The notes: generated from the sequence alone by a model not told the origin. DNA of 64,000 nt from Bradyrhizobium nivariense (GCF_029846715.1 NZ_JARVWW010000026.1:46661-110660), one strand, 5' to 3'. Numbered from the stretch's first letter, positions 8,248 through 18,885 are shown. Numbers and translations: made by a program.

Positions 8248-8501
8248 CAGCGCGGCAATCCGTGCTCGTCATAGCCGAGGATCTCTTCTGGCGTTCGGTC
8301 ATCGACCACGGCCATCTCGCTCCAGCGACGCCGGATCTCCGCCATGTCTTCCAACAGAGCGGTCTTGCGGGATTGGCTGCCAAGGCGGCGTAATCGCTCC
8401 TCGATGGCGCGCTTGGTCGCGGTCGTGATGTTCTCGCCGGTGAGCTGCGCCAGGGTCCGCGCCAATTGCTCGGTCTCGGGATCCTTGATGCTCAGTGCCA
8501 T
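8247..8501 (-). CDS. vapB: VapB-type antitoxin (Rv0623/PSK family)
   Basis: The 84-residue product begins MALSIKDPETEQLARTLAQLTGENITTATKRAIEE, the short strand-helix-helix DNA-binding region of the Rv0623-like (PSK operon) antitoxins, and ends with an acidic toxin-neutralising tail (DDRTPEEILGYDEHGLP). It lies directly upstream of, and one base into, the toxin gene. A strong AAGGAGGA lies upstream of the ATG. It very likely represses its own promoter with the toxin as co-repressor. Confidence 0.9.
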   Translation of the reverse strand: MALSIKDPETEQLARTLAQLTGENITTATKRAIEERLRRLGSQSRKTALLEDMAEIRRRWSEMAVVDDRTPEEILGYDEHGLPR

Positions 8502-8504
8502 GTA

Positions 8505-8520
8505 AGGTTCCTAGGTTCCT
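8505..8520. promoter_or_regulatory. Tandem 8-bp repeat in the vapBC leader, possible operator
   Basis: AGGTTCCT occurs twice head to tail (8505-8512 and 8513-8520), immediately upstream of the vapB start and touching its ribosome binding site. Further out the minus strand offers TTGCCT and TATATC hexamers 16 bases apart. Antitoxin binding here would block both transcription and translation initiation; that is inference. Confidence 0.4.
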
Positions 8521-8702
8521 CCTTAGATATATTCTACCTTTTTGCAAAGGCAAGATGAGGAAGCCAGGACGCAGGTCGTATGGTTCAACGTGACGTTCTG
8601 GCGGCCTGTGGAGGACATTTCCTGGGGAAGTAGAAAAAGCGCATACGCCGTTGCGCCAATACACGGCTTGCAATTTGCCCCCGTCTCTGGCGGTAAAGAG
8701 CC

Positions 8703-9887
8703 ATGCTCTCGACCCCCAGTTCCCCATTCCGCGAGGCCTATCAAGCCGAGATCGCCTCCGGCGCGATCGAGCCCGATGCTGCCCAGGCCGAGGTCGCCGA
8801 GGCCTATGCGGCGCTCGACCAGCGGCTCGCCAATTACAAGCCGCCGCGCAAGCAGGGCCTGCTCAGCCGCCTGTTCAGCGGCGACAAGGACGAGGCACCG
8901 CGCGGGCTCTACGTCCATGGCGAGGTCGGCCGCGGCAAGACCATGCTGATGGACCTGTTCTTCCAGCACAGTACCGTCGAGCACAAGCGGCGCGCGCATT
9001 TCCACGAATTCATGGCCGATGTGCACGAGCGCATCTACGACTATCGCCAGGGCATCGCGCGCGGCGAGATCCCCGACGGCGACGTCATCACGCTGACCGC
9101 GAACGCCATCTTCGAGGAGAGCTGGCTGCTCTGCTTCGACGAATTCCACGTCACCGACATCGCGGACGCGATGATCCTCGGCCGCCTGTTCGCAAAGCTG
9201 CTGGAGCTCGGCACCGTGGTGGTCGCAACCTCCAACGTCGCGCCCGACGACCTCTACAAGGGCGGTCTGAACCGTTCGCTGTTCCTGCCCTTCATCAAGC
9301 AGATCACCGACCACATGGATGTGCTGCGGCTCGACGCGCGCACCGACTTCCGTCTGGAAAAACTTCAGGGCGTGCCGATGTGGCTGACGCCGGCGGACAC
9401 CGAGGCGGACGCCGCGCTCGACCGCGCCTGGTCGAAGATGTCAGGTGGCGCCAAATGCAAGTCGCGCGATATTTCGATCAAGGGACGCATCCTGCACGTG
9501 CCGTGCTCGGCCCACGGCGTGGCGCGCTTCGCGTTCGCCGATCTCTGCGAGAAGCCGCTCGGGGCATCCGACTATCTCAGGCTGGCGCACGACTATCACA
9601 CCATCCTGGTCGACCATATTCCAGTGATGGACATCTCCCGGCGCAACGCCGCCAAACGTTTCATCACGCTGATCGACACGCTCTATGACAATGCCGTGAA
9701 GCTGATGGCCTCGGCCGAGGCCAATCCGGTGTCGCTCTATCTCGCCAACGAAGGCAACGAGGCCAACGAGTTCAAGCGGACGTCGTCACGCCTGATCGAA
9801 ATGAGCTCGGAGTCCTATCTGGCGCTGCCCCACGGCCGCAAGGATTCCACCGCCAGCGGCTCGACCAAGGGTCTGGTGGAGACTTAA
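8703..9887 (+). CDS. zapE: Cell division ATPase ZapE (AFG1-like)
   Basis: The 394-residue product is an AFG1/ZapE P-loop ATPase: GLYVHGEVGRGKTMLMDLFF (Walker A) near residue 70, HFHEFMADVHERI, LLCFDEFHVTDIADAMILGRLF (Walker B), VVATSNVAPDDLY (sensor 1) and the ISRRNAAKRFITLIDTLYD arginine-containing segment late in the protein. ZapE associates with the division ring and affects FtsZ polymers in E. coli; the mitochondrial homologue is a protein quality factor. It precedes mdh, a pairing commonly seen in Bradyrhizobium, but a repeat element separates them. Confidence 0.9.
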   Translation: MLSTPSSPFREAYQAEIASGAIEPDAAQAEVAEAYAALDQRLANYKPPRKQGLLSRLFSGDKDEAPRGLYVHGEVGRGKTMLMDLFFQHSTVEHKRRAHFHEFMADVHERIYDYRQGIARGEIPDGDVITLTANAIFEESWLLCFDEFHVTDIADAMILGRLFAKLLELGTVVVATSNVAPDDLYKGGLNRSLFLPFIKQITDHMDVLRLDARTDFRLEKLQGVPMWLTPADTEADAALDRAWSKMSGGAKCKSRDISIKGRILHVPCSAHGVARFAFADLCEKPLGASDYLRLAHDYHTILVDHIPVMDISRRNAAKRFITLIDTLYDNAVKLMASAEANPVSLYLANEGNEANEFKRTSSRLIEMSSESYLALPHGRKDSTASGSTKGLVET

Positions 9888-9903
9888 GTCCTATTTGCCA
9901 GCG

Positions 9904-10016
9904 CTGTCATTCCGGGGCGCCCGCCCTTCGCCGGCGAACCCGGAATCCATTTCGTCACCAGTGTTGAGGCCCGATGGATTTCCGGGCTCGTCGCTTCGCG
10001 GCGCCCCGGAATGACA
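9904..10016. repeat. Intergenic palindromic repeat, family C
   Basis: Ends are an exact 18-bp inverted repeat, CTGTCATTCCGGGGCGCC at 9904-9921 and its complement at 9999-10016. It separates zapE from mdh. Confidence 0.75.
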
Positions 10017-10140
10017 GGGATGCGCTTGAATACGCGGCAAGCCCGACAATTGGGCAACCGGCGACTTGAACGGGGGAGACGAAAGGGATAACCACCCGTC
10101 TCAGTTTTCCCCTCCTTACGTGTCTAAAGGACAGGTTCAC

Positions 10141-11109
10141 ATGGCGCGCGACAAGATTGCTTTGATTGGCTCCGGTCAGATCGGCGGAACGTTGGCTCAT
10201 CTCATCGGCCTGAAAGAGCTGGGCGACGTGGTGATGTTCGACATCGCCGAGGGCGTGCCGCAGGGCAAGGCGCTCGACATCGCGCAGTCCTCGCCGGTCG
10301 ACGGCTTTGACGCGCACTACACCGGCGCCAACTCCTACGAAGCGCTCGACAACGCCAAAGTCTGCATCGTCACCGCCGGCGTGCCGCGCAAGCCCGGCAT
10401 GAGCCGCGACGACCTCCTCTCCATCAACCTCAAGGTCATGGAGCAGGTCGGCGCCGGCATCAAGAAGTACGCCCCCGACGCTTTCGTCATCTGCATCACC
10501 AACCCGCTCGACGCGATGGTCTGGGCGCTGCAGAAGGCCTCCGGCCTGCCGCACAAGAAGGTCGTCGGCATGGCCGGCGTGCTGGATTCGTCGCGCTTCC
10601 GCTACTTCCTGGCCGACGAGTTCAACGTTTCGGTCGAGGACGTCACCGCCTTCGTGCTCGGCGGCCATGGCGACACCATGGTGCCGCTGGTGAAATACTC
10701 CACGGTCGCCGGCATCCCGCTGCCCGATCTCGTCAAGATGGGCTGGACCTCGCAGGCGCGCCTCGACGAGATCGTCGACCGCACCCGCAACGGCGGCGCC
10801 GAGATCGTCAATCTGCTCAAGACCGGCTCGGCCTTCTACGCGCCGGCGGCCTCCGCGATCGCGATGGCCGAGAGCTATCTGCGTGACAAGAAGCGCGTGC
10901 TGGCCTCAGCCGCCTACCTGAACGGCGAATACGGCGTGAAGGACATGTATGTCGGCGTGCCCGTCGTGATCGGCTCCAAGGGTGTCGAGCGCGTCGTCGA
11001 GATCGAGCTCGTCGGCAAGGATCGCGAGGCCTTCGACAAGTCGGTCGGCGCAGTGCAGGGCCTGGTTGACGCCTGCAAGAAGATCGCCCCTGATCTTCTC
11101 GGTCGCTAA
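10141..11109 (+). CDS. mdh: Malate dehydrogenase
   Basis: The 322-residue product is the LDH-like type of malate dehydrogenase that oxidises malate to oxaloacetate with NAD. The N-terminal GSGQIGGTLAHL nucleotide-binding loop, the substrate arginines in VPRKPGMSRDDLL (mobile loop), NPLDAMVW, and the catalytic histidine in LGGHGDTMVP are all visible. The start at 10141 (MARDKIAL) is decided by homology and an AAAGGA ten bases upstream; the frame is open further to 10066. It begins the TCA-cycle block of this window and is closed off by a terminator before sucC. Confidence 0.95.
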   Translation: MARDKIALIGSGQIGGTLAHLIGLKELGDVVMFDIAEGVPQGKALDIAQSSPVDGFDAHYTGANSYEALDNAKVCIVTAGVPRKPGMSRDDLLSINLKVMEQVGAGIKKYAPDAFVICITNPLDAMVWALQKASGLPHKKVVGMAGVLDSSRFRYFLADEFNVSVEDVTAFVLGGHGDTMVPLVKYSTVAGIPLPDLVKMGWTSQARLDEIVDRTRNGGAEIVNLLKTGSAFYAPAASAIAMAESYLRDKKRVLASAAYLNGEYGVKDMYVGVPVVIGSKGVERVVEIELVGKDREAFDKSVGAVQGLVDACKKIAPDLLGR

Positions 11110-11122
11110 ACGCCTACAATCC

Positions 11123-11156
11123 CCGCCGAAGATCGAAAACCGGTCTTCGGCGGTTT
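11123..11156 (+). terminator. Terminator after mdh
   Basis: CCGCCGAAGA (11123-11132) and TCTTCGGCGG (11144-11153) form a perfect 10-bp stem followed by TTT. It separates mdh from the sucCD transcript. Confidence 0.65.
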
Positions 11157-11328
11157 CACCTCCGGACCCCGGCTGCAGCACTTGTTGAAGGCTGGCGGGT
11201 TCCGGGTCGGCAGTCCAGAGATCGATGTCAAAGAATCCGAGTTGCAGTTCCTGTGGTATATGGTATGCCAGCCACAAGACTGAGGTGGGCCCATGTGGTC
11301 ACCGCCCGCGGGTTCAGGGAGCGACTAT

Positions 11329-12525
<1,197 letters not shown>

Positions 12526-12529
12526 GGCC

Positions 12530-13009
12530 ATGACCCAGGACCATCTCGCTGCATCATCCCCGCTGCCGGAGCACGCGCGTCTTGCCGCGTTCGCCGGTGA
12601 ATGGAATGGTGAGGAGGTGGTCTTTCCGTCGCGCTGGATGGAGGGCGGGACGGCGACCTCTCACGTCGTCGCCCACATGGATCTGAACGGCTTCTACCTG
12701 ATCCAGGACTCGGTCCAGATGCGCGACGGCAAGCAGAGCTTCGCCACCCACGGCATCTTCACCTTCGACCGCGAAGACCGGACCTACAAATTGTTCTGGT
12801 ACGACTCGCTCGGCTACACGCCGCCGTCGCCCGCCTCCGGCGGCTGGGTCGGCAAGACCCTGACGCTGGTGCGCGGTTCGCTTCGCGGCAATGCGCGCCA
12901 CGTCTACGAGATCATCGACGACGATTCCTATTCGTTGAAGATCCAGTTCTCGCCGGACGCGGAAGGCTGGGCTGACGTGCTCACCGGCGTCTACCGCCGT
13001 GTTCACTAG
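12530..13009 (+). CDS. DUF1579-family protein inserted after sucC
   Basis: The 159-residue product fits the DUF1579 pattern: LAAFAGEWNGEEVVFPS at the start (the family's LxxxxGxWxGE opening), alternating strands such as GGTATSHVVAHMDLNGFYLIQD, GIFTFDREDRTYKLFWYDS, and DSYSLKIQFSPDAEGWADVLTGVYRR at the end. The likely fold is a lipocalin-like barrel; function is unknown. It starts four bases after the sucC stop, so it is co-transcribed with it. Base composition is like its neighbours, suggesting it has long been part of this operon. Confidence 0.7.
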   Translation: MTQDHLAASSPLPEHARLAAFAGEWNGEEVVFPSRWMEGGTATSHVVAHMDLNGFYLIQDSVQMRDGKQSFATHGIFTFDREDRTYKLFWYDSLGYTPPSPASGGWVGKTLTLVRGSLRGNARHVYEIIDDDSYSLKIQFSPDAEGWADVLTGVYRRVH

Positions 13010-13017
13010 GGTGAGGT

Positions 13018-13482
13018 ATGTCCGGATATCCGATATGGGACGCAGCAACGACCACGGATTGGCCTCCGGAAGCATGCCCGTTCTCAATCGAGGAGATGCA
13101 GCAATATCTCTTCGTCAACCACTATCACTGGTCGCGCGATGAGGAGCCAACGACTTTCCTCGTCAGGGGGCCACATGCTGAGGCGATCAAGACCGAGCGG
13201 AGTTACTGGCTGTTTGAGGCCACCAAAGATCGGTTATCTCGACGCGAACGCAAAGAACTTTGGTGCTCGCTCTGTCAGAAGCCGCACGTTCTCGATGCGC
13301 TTCACGACTATAACCCCGTCTATGAGGACCGACAGTGGTTCGTCGTCGTCGGGTCAGGAAAGTTTGGACGCGAAAAGATGATGCGTTGGATGTACGCCCA
13401 GACAAATGATGATGACCTGTCGCCGGACCAATTCCTCGACAAGGCTTGTGAAGAACAACTCGCAGAAGATGCTCGGAGCTAA
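13018..13482 (+). CDS. Hypothetical protein between sucC and sucD
   Basis: A 154-residue cytoplasmic-looking product that I do not recognise. It is rich in aromatic residues and acidic at the C-terminus, with no signal peptide or membrane helix. The only local motif is WCSLCQKPH, a single CxxC. The region has visibly lower GC and less third-position GC than sucC and sucD, so it may be a later insertion into the operon. A GGTGAGG just before the ATG at 13018 is a fair ribosome site, and the gene ends six bases before sucD. Confidence 0.6.
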   Translation: MSGYPIWDAATTTDWPPEACPFSIEEMQQYLFVNHYHWSRDEEPTTFLVRGPHAEAIKTERSYWLFEATKDRLSRRERKELWCSLCQKPHVLDALHDYNPVYEDRQWFVVVGSGKFGREKMMRWMYAQTNDDDLSPDQFLDKACEEQLAEDARS

Positions 13483-13488
13483 GTAAAA

Positions 13489-14373
13489 ATGTCCATCCTG
13501 ATCGACAAGAACACCAAGGTCATCTGCCAGGGCTTCACCGGCAAGAACGGCACCTTCCACTCGGAGGCCGCGATTGCCTACGGCACCAAGATGGTCGGCG
13601 GCACCTCGCCGGGCAAAGGCGGCGCGACGCATCTGGGCCTGCCGGTGTTCGACACCGTGCGCGAGGCGCGTGAGAAGACCGGCGCCGATGCGTCCGTGAT
13701 CTACGTGCCGCCGCCGGGCGCGGCGGACGCGATCTGCGAAGCCATCGACGCCGAGGTCCCGCTGATCGTATGCATCACCGAGGGCATTCCTGTCATCGAC
13801 ATGGTGCGCGTGAAGCGCTCGCTGGCCGCCTCCAAGTCGCGCCTGATCGGGCCGAACTGCCCGGGCGTCATGACCGCCGGCGAGTGCAAGATCGGCATCA
13901 TGCCCGCCAACATCTTCAAGACCGGCAGCGTCGGCATCGTCTCCCGCTCCGGCACGCTAACCTATGAAGCCGTGTTCCAGACCACCCAGGAAGGCCTCGG
14001 CCAGACCACCGCGGTCGGCATCGGCGGTGACCCGGTCAAGGGAACCGAGTTCATCGACGTGCTGGAAATGCTCCTTGGCGACCCCAAGACCGAGTCGATC
14101 ATCATGATCGGCGAGATCGGCGGGTCCGCCGAGGAGGACGCCGCCCAGTTCCTCAAGGACGAGGCCAAGCGCGGCCGCAAGAAGCCGATGGTCGGTTTCA
14201 TCGCCGGTGTCACCGCCCCTCCCGGCCGCCGCATGGGCCACGCCGGCGCGATCATTTCGGGCGGCAAGGGCGACGCCGGTTCCAAGACCGACGCGATGAA
14301 ATCGGCAGGAATTACAGTGTCGCCGTCTCCCGCTCGCTTGGGTCATACGCTTGCCGAAAAATTGAAGGGCTAA
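13489..14373 (+). CDS. sucD: Succinyl-CoA ligase, alpha subunit
   Basis: The 294-residue product has the CoA-binding Rossmann part (VICQGFTGKNGTFHSEAAIAYGTKMVGGTSPGKGG, split across residues 10-45) and the ligase part with the phosphorylated histidine in GRRMGHAGAI near residue 250. SRSGTLTYE and GGDPVKGTEFID are further family marks. It forms the heterodimer with SucC. It starts six bases after the hypothetical gene and is followed by a 137-base gap before sucA. Confidence 0.95.
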   Translation: MSILIDKNTKVICQGFTGKNGTFHSEAAIAYGTKMVGGTSPGKGGATHLGLPVFDTVREAREKTGADASVIYVPPPGAADAICEAIDAEVPLIVCITEGIPVIDMVRVKRSLAASKSRLIGPNCPGVMTAGECKIGIMPANIFKTGSVGIVSRSGTLTYEAVFQTTQEGLGQTTAVGIGGDPVKGTEFIDVLEMLLGDPKTESIIMIGEIGGSAEEDAAQFLKDEAKRGRKKPMVGFIAGVTAPPGRRMGHAGAIISGGKGDAGSKTDAMKSAGITVSPSPARLGHTLAEKLKG

Positions 14374-14510
14374 TTCACTCCTTCGTAATTTTCCGGGCGA
14401 AGTTTCGCAGCAAATAGGGTAAATGGTGCCTGTCGCGCTGGGCCTCTGCCGGGGAGCTCAGCGCGAGCGCCGTTTGTTATGCGCGAACCGAAATCGCCAG
14501 GAACTCAAGT

Positions 14511-17492
14511 ATGTCTCGCCAAGACGCGAACGCAGCCTTTGCCCTCTCCTCCTTTTTGCAGGGCACCAACGCCACCTACATCGACGAAATCTACGCCCGC
14601 TACGAGAAGGACCCGTCCTCGGTCGACGCCGAGTGGCAGGACTTCTTCAAGAGCCTCAACGACCAGCCCGGTGACATCAGCAAGAACGCCGAAGGCCCGT
14701 CCTGGGAGCGCGCCAATTGGCCGCTGACCCCGCAGGACGATCTGACCTCCGCGCTCGACGGCAATTGGACCGAAGTCGAGAAGACGGTCGGTGCCAAGAT
14801 CGCCGCCAAGGCGCAGGCCAGGGGTGGCGACAAGGGTAGCGACAAGGGCGGCGGTCTCCCCTCCGCCGACCTGCTCCAGGCCACGCGCGACTCCGTCCGC
14901 GCCCTGATGCTGATCCGCTCCTACCGCATGCGTGGTCATTTCCACGCCAAGCTCGATCCGCTCGGCATCGAAGCCCCGCGTAACCGCGAAGAGCTCGACC
15001 CGCGCACCTACGGCTTCAGCGAAGCCGATTTCGACCGGAAGATCTTCCTCGATCACGTGCTCGGCCTCGAATACGGCAGCTTGCGCGAGATCACCGCGAT
15101 CTGCGAGCGCACCTACTGCCAGACGCTCGGCGTCGAGTTCATGCACATCACCAATGCGGCGCAAAAGGCCTGGATCCAGGAGCGGATCGAGGGGCCGGAC
15201 AAGGAAATCTCGTTCACCCGCGAAGGCCGTCGCGCCATCCTGATGAAGCTGGTCGAAGCCGAAGGTTTCGAGAAATTCTGCGACACCAAGTTCACCGGCA
15301 CCAAGCGCTTCGGCCTGGACGGTGCCGAATCGCTGATCCCCGCGCTCGAGCAGATCATCAAGCGCGGCGGCAATCTCGGCGTGAAGGAGGTCGTGCTCGG
15401 CATGCCGCATCGCGGCCGCCTCAACGTGCTGACCCAGGTGATGGGCAAGGCGCATCGCGCGCTGTTCCACGAGTTCAAGGGCGGCTCGGCCAATCCTGAT
15501 GCGGTTGAAGGCTCCGGCGACGTCAAATATCACCTCGGCGCGTCCTCGGACCGCGAATTCGACGGCAACCGCATCCATCTGTCGCTGACCGCCAACCCCT
15601 CGCATCTCGAGATCGTTGATCCCGTCGTGCTCGGCAAGGTCCGCGCCAAGCAGGACCAGCACGGCGATCCGCCGGACATGCGCATCTCGGTGCTGCCGCT
15701 CTTGATGCATGGCGACGCCGCGTTCGCCGGCCAGGGCGTGGTCGCCGAATGCTTCGGTCTGTCGGACCTGAAGGGCTACCGCACCGGCGGCTCCGTGCAC
15801 TTCATCGTCAACAACCAGATCGGCTTCACCACCTATCCGCGTTATTCTCGTTCGTCGCCTTACCCGTCCGACGTGGCGAAGATGATCGACGCGCCGATCT
15901 TCCACGTCAACGGCGACGATCCGGAAGCCGTCGTGTTCGCAGCCAAGGTCGCGACCGAGTTCCGGCAGAAATTCCACAAGCCCGTCGTCATCGACATGTT
16001 CTGCTACCGCAGGCATGGCCATAACGAGGGCGACGAGCCGGCTTTCACCCAGCCGGTGATGTACAAGAAGATCGCGGCCCATCCCTCGACGCTCGAGCTC
16101 TATGCCCGCCGCCTGATCAGCGAAGGCGTGCTGACCGAGGGCGAAGTCGAGAAGGCCAAGGCGGATTGGCGCGTGCGGCTCGATGCCGAGCTCGAAGCCG
16201 GTTCCGGCTACAAGCCCAACAAGGCCGACTGGCTCGACGGCAAGTGGGCCGGCTTCAAGATCGCCGATCAGGAAGAAGATGCGCGGCGTGGTGTCACCGG
16301 CGTGGACGTTGCCGAGCTGAAGGATATCGGCCGCAAGATCACCAAGGTGCCGGACGGCTTCCGCGTCCACCGCACCATCCAGCGTTTCCTCGAGAACCGC
16401 TCCAAGGCGATCGACGGCGGCACCGGCATTGACTGGGCGACCGGCGAGGCGCTGGCGTTCTGCACGCTGCTCAACGAGAACCACCATGTCCGCCTGTCCG
16501 GACAGGATTCGGAGCGCGGCACCTTCTCGCAGCGCCACTCGGTCCTGATCGACCAGGAGGACGAGAGCCGCTACACGCCGTACAACCATCTCGGCCACGA
16601 GCAGGGCCATTACGAGGTCATCAACTCGCTGCTGTCGGAAGAAGCCGTGCTCGGCTTCGAATACGGCTACTCGCTCGCGGAGCCGAACACGCTGACGCTG
16701 TGGGAAGCCCAGTTCGGCGACTTCGCCAACGGCGCGCAGGTCGTGTTCGACCAGTTCATCTCCTCGGGCGAGCGCAAATGGCTGCGCATGTCCGGCCTCG
16801 TCTGCCTCTTGCCGCACGGCTATGAAGGCCAGGGACCGGAGCACTCCTCGGCGCGTCTGGAGCGTTATCTCCAGATGTGCGCGGAAGACAACATGCAGGT
16901 GGTCTACCCGACCACGCCGGCGAACTACTTCCACGTGCTGCGCCGCCAGCTCCATCGCGAGATCCGCAAGCCGCTGATCGTAATGACGCCGAAGTCGCTG
17001 CTCCGTCACAAGCGGGCGGTGTCGCGTCTGGAGGAGCTCGCGAAGGATACGACCTTCCACCGCATCCTCTATGATGACGCCCAGATGCAGCCGAGCGAGG
17101 CGACCAAGCTCGTTCCGGACGAAAAAATCCGCCGCATCGTGCTGTGCTCCGGCAAGGTCTATTACGACCTCTTCGAGGAGCGCGAGAAGCGTGGCATCGA
17201 CGATATCTATCTGATGCGCGTCGAGCAGCTCTATCCGGTGCCGCTGAAGGCGCTGGTGGCCGAGCTGTCGCGCTTCAAGAAGGCCGAGGTGATCTGGTGC
17301 CAGGAAGAGCCGCGCAACATGGGTGCGTGGCACTTCATCGAGCCCTATCTGGAATGGGTGCTGAACCAGGTGAACGGTGTGAGCCGGCGTCCGCGTTATG
17401 TCGGCCGCGCCGCTTCCGCTGCGACCGCCACGGGTCTGATGTCGAAGCATCAGGCGCAGTTGAAGGCGTTCCTGGACGAAGCATTGAGCTGA
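14511..17492 (+). CDS. sucA: 2-oxoglutarate dehydrogenase E1 component
   Basis: The 993-residue product is a full-length E1 subunit that decarboxylates 2-oxoglutarate with thiamine diphosphate. The N-terminal E2-binding helix (ALSSFLQGTNATYIDEIYARYEKDPSSVD, over residues 8-36) is present. The substrate histidines lie in VVLGMPHRGRLNVL, and the ThDP/metal motif is the GDGA-like stretch LLMHGDAAFAGQGVV followed by NNQIGFTT. HGYEGQGPEHSSARLERYLQ and the C-terminal WCQEEPRNMGAWHF are typical. It is followed after a repeat element by sucB. Confidence 0.95.
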   Translation: MSRQDANAAFALSSFLQGTNATYIDEIYARYEKDPSSVDAEWQDFFKSLNDQPGDISKNAEGPSWERANWPLTPQDDLTSALDGNWTEVEKTVGAKIAAKAQARGGDKGSDKGGGLPSADLLQATRDSVRALMLIRSYRMRGHFHAKLDPLGIEAPRNREELDPRTYGFSEADFDRKIFLDHVLGLEYGSLREITAICERTYCQTLGVEFMHITNAAQKAWIQERIEGPDKEISFTREGRRAILMKLVEAEGFEKFCDTKFTGTKRFGLDGAESLIPALEQIIKRGGNLGVKEVVLGMPHRGRLNVLTQVMGKAHRALFHEFKGGSANPDAVEGSGDVKYHLGASSDREFDGNRIHLSLTANPSHLEIVDPVVLGKVRAKQDQHGDPPDMRISVLPLLMHGDAAFAGQGVVAECFGLSDLKGYRTGGSVHFIVNNQIGFTTYPRYSRSSPYPSDVAKMIDAPIFHVNGDDPEAVVFAAKVATEFRQKFHKPVVIDMFCYRRHGHNEGDEPAFTQPVMYKKIAAHPSTLELYARRLISEGVLTEGEVEKAKADWRVRLDAELEAGSGYKPNKADWLDGKWAGFKIADQEEDARRGVTGVDVAELKDIGRKITKVPDGFRVHRTIQRFLENRSKAIDGGTGIDWATGEALAFCTLLNENHHVRLSGQDSERGTFSQRHSVLIDQEDESRYTPYNHLGHEQGHYEVINSLLSEEAVLGFEYGYSLAEPNTLTLWEAQFGDFANGAQVVFDQFISSGERKWLRMSGLVCLLPHGYEGQGPEHSSARLERYLQMCAEDNMQVVYPTTPANYFHVLRRQLHREIRKPLIVMTPKSLLRHKRAVSRLEELAKDTTFHRILYDDAQMQPSEATKLVPDEKIRRIVLCSGKVYYDLFEEREKRGIDDIYLMRVEQLYPVPLKALVAELSRFKKAEVIWCQEEPRNMGAWHFIEPYLEWVLNQVNGVSRRPRYVGRAASAATATGLMSKHQAQLKAFLDEALS

Positions 17493-17507
17493 TAAGTTTT
17501 TACACCT

Positions 17508-17608
17508 CGTCGTGCCCCGCGAAGGCGGGGCTTCCAGTATTCCGCGTCGCCCGTCCTTATCACGACTGTCACGGCGTACTGGATCGCCTGCATCCGCGGG
17601 CGATGACA
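17508..17608. repeat. Intergenic palindromic repeat, family C
   Basis: Begins CGTGCCCCGCGAAGGCGGGGC, has the family arms TCCAGTATTCC and GCGTACTGGATCGCC, and ends GGGCGATGACA. Lies between sucA and sucB in the operon. Confidence 0.65.
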
Positions 17609-17652
17609 TCTGCACTTATGTCCGCATTGGCGATCCCCTTAAGGAAAAGACC

Positions 17653-18885
17653 ATGACTGAAATTCGTGTGCCGACCCTCGGCGAATCCGTCACCGAGGCC
17701 ACCATCGGCCGCTGGTTCAAGAAGGCCGGCGATCCCGTCGCCGTCGACGAGCCCTTGGTGGAGCTCGAGACCGACAAGGTCACCATCGAAGTCCCGGCGC
17801 CCTCCGCCGGCACGCTGAGCGAGATCATCGCCGCCGATGGTGCCACCGTTGCCGTCGGTGCGCTGCTCGGCCAGATCACTGAAGGCGCCGCTGGCGCTGC
17901 CAAGCCGGCCGCTGCGCTCGCCAAGCCCGCGGCTGCCGCTGCCGCCGCTGCTGCTCCCGCTGCGGCCAAGGCACCTCCGGCCGACGCCCCGCTCGCCCCG
18001 TCCGTGCGCAAACTCTCGGCCGAGACCGGCATCGACGCCTCGACCGTTCCGGGCTCCGGCAAGGACGGCCGCGTCACCAAGGGCGACATGCTCGCCGCGA
18101 TCGAGCGCGCGGCGTCCGCGCCGACCCCGGTCAACCAGCCTGCCGCCGCCGTCCAGATGCGCAGTCCCTCGCCGGCCGATGACGCCGCCCGCGAAGAGCG
18201 CGTCAAGATGACCCGGCTGCGCCAGACCATCGCGCGTCGCCTCAAGGACGTGCAGAACACCGCAGCGATGCTGACGACCTTCAACGAGGTCGACATGACC
18301 AACGTCATGGCGCTGCGCGCGCACTACAAGGATGCGTTCGAGAAGAAGCACGGCTCGAAGCTCGGCTTCATGGGCTTCTTCACCAAGGCCGTCGTGCAGG
18401 GCCTGAAGGACATCCCGGCCGTCAACGCCGAGATCGACGGCACCGATTTGATCTACAAGAACTACTACCACATCGGCGTCGCCGTCGGCACCGACAAGGG
18501 CCTCGTCGTGCCGGTCGTGCGCGACTGCGACAACAAGTCGATCGCCGACATCGAGAAGGGCATCGCCGATTTCGGCCGCCGCGCCCGTGACGGCCAGCTC
18601 AAGATCGACGAGATGCAGGGCGGCACCTTCACCATCACCAATGGCGGCATCTACGGCTCGCTGATGTCGACCCCGATCCTGAACGCGCCGCAGTCCGGCA
18701 TTCTGGGCATGCACAAGATCCAGGAGCGTCCGATGGCGATCGGCGGCAAGATCGAGGTCCGCCCGATGATGTATCTGGCGCTGTCCTACGATCACCGCGT
18801 GATCGACGGCAAGGAAGCGGTGACCTTCCTTGTTCGCGTCAAGGAGAGCCTGGAAGATCCGGCGCGGCTGGTGCTGGATCTCTGA
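17653..18885 (+). CDS. sucB: 2-oxoglutarate dehydrogenase E2 (dihydrolipoyl succinyltransferase)
   Basis: The 410-residue product has one N-terminal lipoyl domain with the lipoylated lysine in ETDKVTIEV near residue 43, an Ala/Pro-rich linker (about residues 78-112), a peripheral subunit-binding domain (LAPSVRKLSAETGID...GKDGRVTKGD), and the catalytic domain ending in the active-site SYDHRVIDGKEAVTFL. It moves the succinyl group to CoA. The ATG at 17653 is chosen by homology; the frame is open to 17512 within the repeat element. One lipoyl domain is normal for SucB. Confidence 0.95.
   Translation: MTEIRVPTLGESVTEATIGRWFKKAGDPVAVDEPLVELETDKVTIEVPAPSAGTLSEIIAADGATVAVGALLGQITEGAAGAAKPAAALAKPAAAAAAAAAPAAAKAPPADAPLAPSVRKLSAETGIDASTVPGSGKDGRVTKGDMLAAIERAASAPTPVNQPAAAVQMRSPSPADDAAREERVKMTRLRQTIARRLKDVQNTAAMLTTFNEVDMTNVMALRAHYKDAFEKKHGSKLGFMGFFTKAVVQGLKDIPAVNAEIDGTDLIYKNYYHIGVAVGTDKGLVVPVVRDCDNKSIADIEKGIADFGRRARDGQLKIDEMQGGTFTITNGGIYGSLMSTPILNAPQSGILGMHKIQERPMAIGGKIEVRPMMYLALSYDHRVIDGKEAVTFLVRVKESLEDPARLVLDL

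Noticed and set aside
14505..17615. 1036-codon open frame opposite sucA
   Set aside because: It mirrors sucA codons exactly; such long antisense frames arise in GC-rich DNA with strong third-position bias.
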